Assembly: GCF_000331775.1 (NCBI RefSeq)
Contig: NZ_CAPJ01000212.1
Coordinates: 1-10,881 of the forward strand
From: Xanthomonas translucens pv. translucens DSM 18974
GTDB lineage: Bacteria > Pseudomonadota > Gammaproteobacteria > Xanthomonadales > Xanthomonadaceae
Direction of reading: 5' to 3'
Length of the DNA stretch: 10,881 nucleotides
The first letter of the stretch is position 1. Every line of letters starts with the position of its first letter. Below, in pieces: positions 5,721 through 10,881 of the stretch. The notes beneath the pieces were generated by a model. It was not told the origin of the DNA, did no database searches, and was given only the letters and a program-made list of their open reading frames with translations. The position numbers and the translations under genes were made by a program.

Positions 5721-8153
5721 ATGAACGCATGCACGCCCATACGCGGCACCGCCGCCTATCGCCCGATCCGCCATGCCGCGCCCGCCGTTTCGCGCACCGG
5801 CACCCGTAGCGCGCTGGCGCTTGCCTGCGCGCTGTGCCTGGCCACATCGTCGCTGGCGCAGGCCGCCACTGCCCCGGCAGCGGTCTCGGCCACCACGCCG
5901 GCAACGACCGCCGATGCAGTGCCGACCGACGCGAACGCGGTGCCAGCGGATGCGAGCGCCGACACCGCCCTTTACTTCAAGGCCACCGGCAGCGACAGCA
6001 GCAACGCTGGCGCCTACGCCGACGGCGAGGAGACGCTGGCCGCCGGCGAGGCCGCCTCGGCGGTCGGCACCGGCACCGTCGCGTTTGGCGCAGGCGCGGT
6101 CAGCTATGGCAAACAGGCGCTGGCCGTGGGCCACAACAGCCTGGCCAACGAAGTCTCCACCACCGCCGTCGGCGGCATGCTCGACCTGGACTTCTCCTCC
6201 CAGCCCTCCGGGGCGGTCATCCTGCAGCAGACGTCCGCCTCGGGCATGGCCGCGACCGCGCTGGGTGCCGGCGCCCAGGCCAGCGGCAAGTACAACGTGG
6301 CCGCCGGTGCCGGCGCGATCGCCAGCGATCGCTCCAGCGTCGCCATCGGCGGCATCGTCGACGTGGGCGAAGACAGCTTAAGCGCGGCAGGGATACAGTT
6401 GAAGGCCACCCAGGCCACCGGCCCGCTGTCCACCGCGGTCGGCAGCGGTGCGATGGCCAGCGCCTACAGTTCCACCGCGATCGGCACGCAGGCCGAGGCC
6501 AGTTCCGAACGCACCCTCGCGGTCGGCCAGGGTGCCACCGCCAACCACTATGCTGCGGTCGCCCTGGGCGCGCAGACGCAGGCGACCGGCGAATGGGCCC
6601 TTGCCGTGGGCAATGGCGCGCGGGCGCTGAACGATCGCGGCGTGGCCGTCGGCCCGCAGGCCTTCGCGCAGGCGGAAAACGCCACCGCGGTCGGGTCCTC
6701 CGCACTGGCACTGCAGCAGGACGCCACCGCCCTCGGCAGCGGCGCCTGGGCCGGCGGCACCCGCAGCATCGCGATCGGCAAGGCGATGGTCTGGAACGGC
6801 GATTTCTTTGGCGACACCCCGATCCTCTTCAACGACGGCATCGCCATGGGCACCGGTGCGGATGTCCATGGCGATCAGTCGATCGCGATCGGCGCCGGTG
6901 CGCGGGTAGGCAACTCCGCCTTCGTCAACAATGCGCAGTTGATCACCAACAACAGTGTGGCGCTGGGTTCCGGCTCGGTCGCCGAGCGCGACAACACCGT
7001 GTCCATCGGCCACGCCGGCGCCGAGCGCCAACTCACCAACCTGGCCGCCGGCACCGCCGATACCGATGCGGTCAACCTGGCGCAGCTGCGCGGCGTGGCC
7101 AGCGCGTTCGGTGGCGGCAGCACGGTGGACGCCAACGGCAAGCTGATCGGCGGCAGCTATCTGGTACAGGGCACGCGCTATCACGACCTGGGCTCGGCGA
7201 TGGGCGCGTTCGACACGGCACTGACCGGCTTCGGCACCCGCATCAACGCCATCGCCAATGCTGGCTCTGGCCAAGGGGTCAGCATCGGCGGCGGCGACGT
7301 CACGCCCTCCAGCGCCGGCACCGGCACCAACGCGGTGGCCGTCGGCTCCGGCGCCACCGCCAATGGCCACAACGGTCTGGCGATGGGCGCCAAATCGCTG
7401 GCCTACGGCCCCAACGACACCGCGATCGGCGCCAACGCCAAGGTCAACGCCGACGGCAGCACCGCGGTCGGCGCCAATGCCCGCATCGCCGCGGTCGCCA
7501 CCAATGCGGTCGCGCTAGGCGAAGGCGCCAGCGTCAGCACCGCGTCCGGCACCGCGCTCGGCCAGGGCGCGTCGGTCACCGCCAGCAATGCGGTCGCCCT
7601 GGGCCAGGGCTCGGTCGCCGACCGCGCCAACACGGTCTCGGTCGGCAGCGGCGGCAACGAGCGCCAGATCGCCAACGTCGCCGCCGGCAGCGCCGGCACC
7701 GACGCGGCCAACGTGGCGCAGATGCGTTCCGGCGACAGCGCCACGTTGAGCAGCGCCAACGCCTACACCAACACCCGCGTCACCGCGCTCGACGACAGCT
7801 TCAACCAGCTGCGGACCGATACCGAGCACCGCCTGGACGGCATGGACCGGCGCATGGATCGGCTGGGCGCGATGAGCGCGGCGATGCTCAACATGGCGAT
7901 CAACGCCGCCGGCACGCAGAGCGCGCGCGGGCGCGTGTCGCTCGGCGCAGGCTTCCAGGGCGGCGAGCAGGCGCTGTCGATCGGCTACGCCAAGAAGCTG
8001 GGCACGCGCGCCTCGTTCAGCCTGGGCGGCTCGTTCAGCGGCAGCGATTCCTCTGCCGGCATCGGCGTGGCGTGGACCTGTGATCGCACACGGGGCGCAA
8101 CCCGCCGTACGTTTCTTCTCTTTCTTCTCGTTTTTCTAAGGATCTGCAGATGA
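5721..8153 (+). CDS. YadA-like trimeric autotransporter adhesin (3' end probably frameshifted)
   Basis: Outer-membrane trimeric adhesin (type Vc secretion); each subunit supplies four strands to a 12-strand barrel that displays a fibre for attachment to hosts, surfaces or other cells. Seen in 810 residues: a long signal peptide with a basic N-region and hydrophobic core, cleavage likely after AQA (46-48); a YFKATG start motif; a first YadA-like head (about 105-420) with repeated A-[VI]-G-x-x-A-x-A units and two similar insertions (151-183, 210-241); neck 1 (424-458) ending AVNLAQLRG; a GGG..Y.V.G stalk segment (459-515); head 2 (537-636); neck 2 (634-671) ending ANVAQMRSG; a coiled coil (672-717); and the YadA anchor (718-785). 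The start has GAGAGA 5 bases before the ATG. Odd: after GIGVAWT (residue 786) the frame continues 24 residues through pyrimidine-rich DNA to a TGA inside the protease start. One extra G near 8080 would give Trp-stop, the normal anchor end, at residue 787. The adhesin identity is firm; the native C-terminus is doubtful. Confidence 0.93.
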   Translation: MNACTPIRGTAAYRPIRHAAPAVSRTGTRSALALACALCLATSSLAQAATAPAAVSATTPATTADAVPTDANAVPADASADTALYFKATGSDSSNAGAYADGEETLAAGEAASAVGTGTVAFGAGAVSYGKQALAVGHNSLANEVSTTAVGGMLDLDFSSQPSGAVILQQTSASGMAATALGAGAQASGKYNVAAGAGAIASDRSSVAIGGIVDVGEDSLSAAGIQLKATQATGPLSTAVGSGAMASAYSSTAIGTQAEASSERTLAVGQGATANHYAAVALGAQTQATGEWALAVGNGARALNDRGVAVGPQAFAQAENATAVGSSALALQQDATALGSGAWAGGTRSIAIGKAMVWNGDFFGDTPILFNDGIAMGTGADVHGDQSIAIGAGARVGNSAFVNNAQLITNNSVALGSGSVAERDNTVSIGHAGAERQLTNLAAGTADTDAVNLAQLRGVASAFGGGSTVDANGKLIGGSYLVQGTRYHDLGSAMGAFDTALTGFGTRINAIANAGSGQGVSIGGGDVTPSSAGTGTNAVAVGSGATANGHNGLAMGAKSLAYGPNDTAIGANAKVNADGSTAVGANARIAAVATNAVALGEGASVSTASGTALGQGASVTASNAVALGQGSVADRANTVSVGSGGNERQIANVAAGSAGTDAANVAQMRSGDSATLSSANAYTNTRVTALDDSFNQLRTDTEHRLDGMDRRMDRLGAMSAAMLNMAINAAGTQSARGRVSLGAGFQGGEQALSIGYAKKLGTRASFSLGGSFSGSDSSAGIGVAWTCDRTRGATRRTFLLFLLVFLRICR
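8138..8142 (+). promoter_or_regulatory. Ribosome binding site of the S8 protease
   Basis: AAGGA lies 7 bases before the ATG at 8150. It follows a T/C tract (8112-8137) and looks like a normal leader rather than coding DNA. It fixes the protease start and supports the view that the region from about 8084 is intergenic. Confidence 0.7.
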
Positions 8154-10045
8154 TTTCCTCCGACAAACTCGCCGCCGCCCTCGCCGCCGCCCTCGCCGTC
8201 GGCAGCGCCCACGCCGCCACGCCGACCATCGGCCTGGGTGGCGTGCACGACGCGGTTGCGCAATCCACACAGACCGCGAACCCGGGCCAGCGCTTCATCG
8301 TCAAGACCGTCGCCACCGGCAACCAGGCCCGGCGCCTGCTCGACGGCACCCTGTCCAGCGCCGTGTCGCGCAGCAGCCTGCAGCAGGCCACAGCGGCCAG
8401 CAGCGACCTACCGGCGCGCGGCGCGGTCAGCGCCAAGGTGCTGCGCGAAATGGCGGTGCCGGGCTGGCACGTGGTGCAGACCTCGCGTCCCCTCAACGAG
8501 AGCGAACGTGATGCATTCGTCGCCGAACTCAAGGCCGATCCTTCCGTGGTTTCGGTGCAGGTCGACCGGCTATACCAACGCCTGGACGAACCCAGCGTGG
8601 CCCTGCCGCGCGCAGCAGCGACCGCGACGGGGGCCGCGACAGCGCCGAACGATCCGGCCTACGCCAAGTTGCAGTGGAATTTCCACGATCCGGTCGGCGG
8701 GGTGAATGCCGAGCAGGCCTGGACCCGCTCCACCGGTAAGGGCGTGGTGGTGGCGGTAGTCGATACCGGCGTGGCCAAGGACAACCCGGACCTGGCCGCC
8801 AATGTGCTGCCCGGCTACGACATGATCAGCGACCATCGCATCTCGCGCCGCGACAAGGACGGACGCGCAGCGGGCGGTTTCGACCTGGGCGACTGGGTCG
8901 ACGTCGACTACTGCAAGCCCCTGCAGGGTGGGACAGGCAATCCGGCACATGCCAGCTCCTGGCACGGCAGCCATGTCTCCGGCACCATTGCCCAGGTCAC
9001 CAACAACAACCTGGCCACCGCCGGCCTGGCCCACGACGCCAAGATCCTGCCGGTGCGCGTGCTCGGCGCGTGCGGCGGCTTCAGCAGCGACATCGCCGAC
9101 GGCATGCTGTGGGCGGCAGGGTTGCCGGTGGACGGCCTGCCGACCAACCCGAATCCGGCCGAAGTGATCAACATGAGCCTCGGCAGCGACGGACCGGTGA
9201 GCTGCCCGCAGCTGTACCAGGACGCGATCGACAAGATCAACGCCGCCGGCAGCATCATCGTGGTCGCCGCCGGCAATTCCAACGCCGACGCCAGCACCTA
9301 CACCATGGCGTCCTGCAACGGCGTGATCAGCGTCGGCGCCACGCGCATCAACGGCGGCCGCGCCAGCTACTCCAGCTACGGCACGCGCGTGGACATCGCC
9401 GCGCCCGGTGGCGGCGAAAGCGTCGACGGCAATCCGAACGGCTACATCTTCCAGGTGGTCAATGGCAGTACGCAGGGTCCGACCGGCGACTGGAAGATCG
9501 GCGGCATGGCCGGCACCTCGATGGCCTCGCCGCACGTGGCCGCGGCGGTGGCGATGGTGCAGAGCGTGGTCAAGACCCCGCTCACCTGGAGCAGCATGCG
9601 CGACCTGCTGCGCGCCAGCGCACGTCCGTTCCCGGTGGCGATCCCGACCAGCACGCCGATCGGCGCCGGCATCCTGGACATCGACATGCTGCTGCAGATG
9701 GCGACGACACCGCCATGCAACCCATCGGACACCAGTTGCGTACCGCCGACCAAGACCCTTAGCAACAAGTCCGAACTGCGCGGCCTCGGCAGCCAGGGCG
9801 GCGACGGGCTGTACAGCTTCCAGGCCGAAGCCGGCAAGCCGGTGACCTTCATGACCTTCGGCGGCACCGGCAACGTCGCGCTCTACGCCGCGGCCGGCAA
9901 GGCGCCGACCAGCAGCAGCTACGACGCGCGCTCGGTGCGGGCCGGCACCACCCAGACGATCCGCATCACCCCGTCCAGCGCAGGCACGTATTACCTGCGC
10001 ATGTCCGGCAGTTACGGCGGTCTGACCCTGGTGGTGCGGCAGTAA
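8150..10045 (+). CDS. Secreted subtilisin-like serine protease (S8) with PPC domain
   Basis: A 631-residue exported endopeptidase of the subtilase family, of the type secreted by Xanthomonas-like bacteria. Seen: a signal peptide (1-22, cleavage likely after AHA), a propeptide (about 23-160) with an I9-like fold pattern (RFIVKT near its start; ELKADPSVVSVQVD near its end), then the catalytic domain beginning around NDPAYAKLQW. The triad is Asp205 (VVDTGV), His272 (WHGSHVSGT) and Ser457 (GTSMASPHVAA), with oxyanion Asn376 (AAGNSN). A linker holds two cysteines seven residues apart (Cys523, Cys530) that may form a disulfide. A C-terminal beta-rich PPC domain (about 536-631) follows, a module usually removed or used in secretion/substrate binding. 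The ATG at 8150 is supported by AAGGA and the signal peptide. It follows the adhesin on the same strand and is followed by tandem terminators, suggesting one transcription unit. All catalytic residues are intact. Natural substrates are unknown; shedding or processing of the adhesin is speculation. Confidence 0.96.
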   Translation: MISSDKLAAALAAALAVGSAHAATPTIGLGGVHDAVAQSTQTANPGQRFIVKTVATGNQARRLLDGTLSSAVSRSSLQQATAASSDLPARGAVSAKVLREMAVPGWHVVQTSRPLNESERDAFVAELKADPSVVSVQVDRLYQRLDEPSVALPRAAATATGAATAPNDPAYAKLQWNFHDPVGGVNAEQAWTRSTGKGVVVAVVDTGVAKDNPDLAANVLPGYDMISDHRISRRDKDGRAAGGFDLGDWVDVDYCKPLQGGTGNPAHASSWHGSHVSGTIAQVTNNNLATAGLAHDAKILPVRVLGACGGFSSDIADGMLWAAGLPVDGLPTNPNPAEVINMSLGSDGPVSCPQLYQDAIDKINAAGSIIVVAAGNSNADASTYTMASCNGVISVGATRINGGRASYSSYGTRVDIAAPGGGESVDGNPNGYIFQVVNGSTQGPTGDWKIGGMAGTSMASPHVAAAVAMVQSVVKTPLTWSSMRDLLRASARPFPVAIPTSTPIGAGILDIDMLLQMATTPPCNPSDTSCVPPTKTLSNKSELRGLGSQGGDGLYSFQAEAGKPVTFMTFGGTGNVALYAAAGKAPTSSSYDARSVRAGTTQTIRITPSSAGTYYLRMSGSYGGLTLVVRQ

Positions 10046-10050
10046 GGCAA

Positions 10051-10073
10051 GCGGCGGCGCCGTTCGCCGCCGC
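10051..10073. repeat. GC hairpin after the protease stop
   Basis: GCGGCGGCG (10051-10059) and CGCCGCCGC (10065-10073) form a perfect 9-bp stem with a 5-base loop, 5 bases after the TAA. There is no T-run, so it is probably not a terminator by itself, but it is the first of three hairpins in a row. Confidence 0.5.
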
Positions 10074-10079
10074 GCCGGC

Positions 10080-10114
10080 GGGCGCGGGAGGGAAATCCTC
10101 CCGCGCCCGTTTTC
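10080..10114 (+). terminator. Rho-independent terminator 1
   Basis: GGGCGCGGGAGG (10080-10091) pairs perfectly with CCTCCCGCGCCC (10097-10108) around a GAAAT loop, followed by GTTTTC. The 12-bp GC stem is very strong but the T-run is short (four). Confidence 0.75.
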
Positions 10115-10128
10115 GTGAGGATCGACCG

Positions 10129-10154
10129 GCCCGCCATACGGCGGGCTCTTTTTT
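10129..10154 (+). terminator. Rho-independent terminator 2
   Basis: GCCCGCC (10129-10135) pairs perfectly with GGCGGGC (10140-10146) around ATAC, followed by TCTTTTTT (10147-10154). This is the best terminator in the window and ends the adhesin/protease unit on the plus strand. The reverse direction lacks a T-run. Confidence 0.88.
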
Positions 10155-10214
10155 GGACGGCGCGGCAAAAGCGAGCGATGCAGCGCGATCGCGGCAATGC
10201 GCAGGCGGCCGCCG

Positions 10215-10881
10215 TTAGCGGCCTTCGCGCAGGAACCGGGCCATCGACGACACCCCCGGTAGCGCCGGCTGGAACTGGCCAGCGACATCGACGAAGCCGC
10301 GCATCACCGCGATCTCGCGCGGCGGGCGGTTCAAGGTGTCGCGCAGGTCCGGGTCGGCGCCGCCGCGCAGCAGGCGCTGCACCAGCAGCGGCAGGCCATG
10401 CAATGCGGCCAGGTGCAGCGGGCCGAAGCCGCGCGGGTCCTGCACGTCCACGCTCACGTCCTCGTCGAGCAGGCGCTCCACCCCGGCCAGTACCACCGGC
10501 TCTTCGCAGGCGGTGCCCGGCTCGGCGCGCGCGCCGAGCAGCAACAGCAGCGGGGTCACCCCGCCGGCGGCGCTGCGGTCGGCCTCGGCGCCAGCCAGCA
10601 GCAAGGTGTCCAGCAGCGCCAGCAGGCGCGACTTGTCGCGCGCGGTGAAACCGTACAGCGCGGCGCAGTGCAGCGGTGCCAGCTGCTGCGCGTCGCCGGC
10701 ATGCACATCGGCGCCGGCGGCCAGCAGGCGCGCGGCGATGTCCGGCAGGCCCAGCGCGCAGGCCAGCATCAGCACGGTGACGCCGCCGGGCAGGCGGTGC
10801 TCGATCTGCGCGCCGGCGGCCAACAGCGCGGCAACGATGTCGGTCTGGCGCATGCTCACCGCCGCCGACAACGGCGTGGCG
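10215..10881 (-). CDS. Ankyrin repeat protein, C-terminal part
   Basis: The 3' part (221 visible residues) of a gene entering from the right edge. The frame is open to the last base and the first visible residues (ATPLSAAV) are already mid-repeat, so the N-terminus is missing. Seen: about six ankyrin units, with the TPL/APL/GPLHLAA starts and LLAAGA or LLRGGADPD ends typical of the fold. Units 3 and 4 are stretched by insertions, and the last unit (REIAVMRGFVDVAGQF) is a capping half-repeat. Ankyrin repeats bind proteins, so no enzymatic activity is suggested. It converges on the protease gene with 169 bases between them, mostly hairpins and terminator 2. Whether other domains (signal peptide, membrane segments) lie upstream cannot be seen. 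Confidence 0.9.
   Translation of the reverse strand, partial: ATPLSAAVSMRQTDIVAALLAAGAQIEHRLPGGVTVLMLACALGLPDIAARLLAAGADVHAGDAQQLAPLHCAALYGFTARDKSRLLALLDTLLLAGAEADRSAAGGVTPLLLLLGARAEPGTACEEPVVLAGVERLLDEDVSVDVQDPRGFGPLHLAALHGLPLLVQRLLRGGADPDLRDTLNRPPREIAVMRGFVDVAGQFQPALPGVSSMARFLREGR

Noticed and set aside
5505..6134. N-terminal extension of the histidine kinase into the adhesin region
   Set aside because: The added part is Gly/Arg-rich, overlaps the adhesin coding region and promoter, and a good ribosome site and TM start support the ATG at 5504.
5834..8083. Plus-strand frame offset from the adhesin, 749 codons
   Set aside because: It is Arg/Gln/His-rich without motifs; only its stop at 8081-8083 matters, as the likely restored end of the adhesin.
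5721..8083. Repetitive head DNA as a CRISPR array or tandem satellite
   Set aside because: The repeats are degenerate protein-level units of the YadA head in frame, without identical DNA repeats and unique spacers.
8090..8137. Weak stem (ACGG..CCGT) followed by a T/C tract between adhesin and protease, as a terminator
   Set aside because: The stem is short and bulged and the tract is mixed C and T, so it does not meet the pattern of an intrinsic terminator, though slight attenuation is possible.
8570..10288. Minus-strand open frame (572 codons) opposite the protease
   Set aside because: Shadow frame; it runs through the terminators and has no recognisable domain, whereas the plus strand has an intact S8 triad.

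Overview
The window is GC-rich DNA with the gene style of a gammaproteobacterium of the Xanthomonas group (Lysobacterales/Xanthomonadaceae). I base this on the very high G+C, the types of protease and trimeric autotransporter present, and the tandem hairpin terminators. The species cannot be fixed from sequence reading alone. Genes fill almost all of the window; the longest gene-free stretch is about 216 bases.

Layout, left to right. (1) Minus strand, 1-3301: a two-gene sugar unit. A GH15 family glucoamylase/trehalase-like hydrolase is followed, with a 4-base ATGA overlap, by glucose-6-phosphate dehydrogenase (zwf), which runs off the left edge within a few codons of its expected end. (2) 3302-3420: a short divergent region with a strong GC dyad just before a TACACT -10-like box, itself only 10 bases from the next start codon. 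(3) 3421-5504: a two-component pair arranged tail to tail. An OmpR/PhoB-type response regulator (+) and a six-TM membrane histidine kinase (-) overlap by 25 bases at their 3' ends. (4) 5505-5720: the divergent region between the kinase and an adhesin. It has two plausible sigma70-like promoters that share the same -35 bases, and a leader able to form two mutually exclusive hairpins. (5) 5721-10045 (+): a YadA-like trimeric autotransporter adhesin followed by a secreted subtilisin-like (S8) protease with a C-terminal PPC domain, then tandem rho-independent terminators. (6) 10215-10881 (-): the C-terminal part of an ankyrin-repeat protein that enters from the right edge.

How the genes may work together. 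The GH15 hydrolase would release glucose from an alpha-glucan or trehalose; after phosphorylation, Zwf passes it to the oxidative pentose phosphate or Entner-Doudoroff route. The kinase and regulator are probably cognate partners. Their position beside the adhesin suggests, but does not prove, that they control it. The adhesin and protease are co-directional, close together and share a terminator, so they look like one surface/secretion transcription unit.

The most notable sequence-level observation is at the adhesin 3' end. The YadA anchor runs normally to a Gly-Ile-Gly-Val-Ala-Trp-Thr ending. It then reads through what looks like non-coding, pyrimidine-rich leader DNA to a stop inside the protease start codon. 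Adding a single G at about 8080 would restore a terminal Trp followed at once by a stop, the usual end of this anchor. A one-base deletion (natural or a sequence error) is therefore likely. I found no CRISPR array, tRNA, rRNA, insertion sequence or phage feature.
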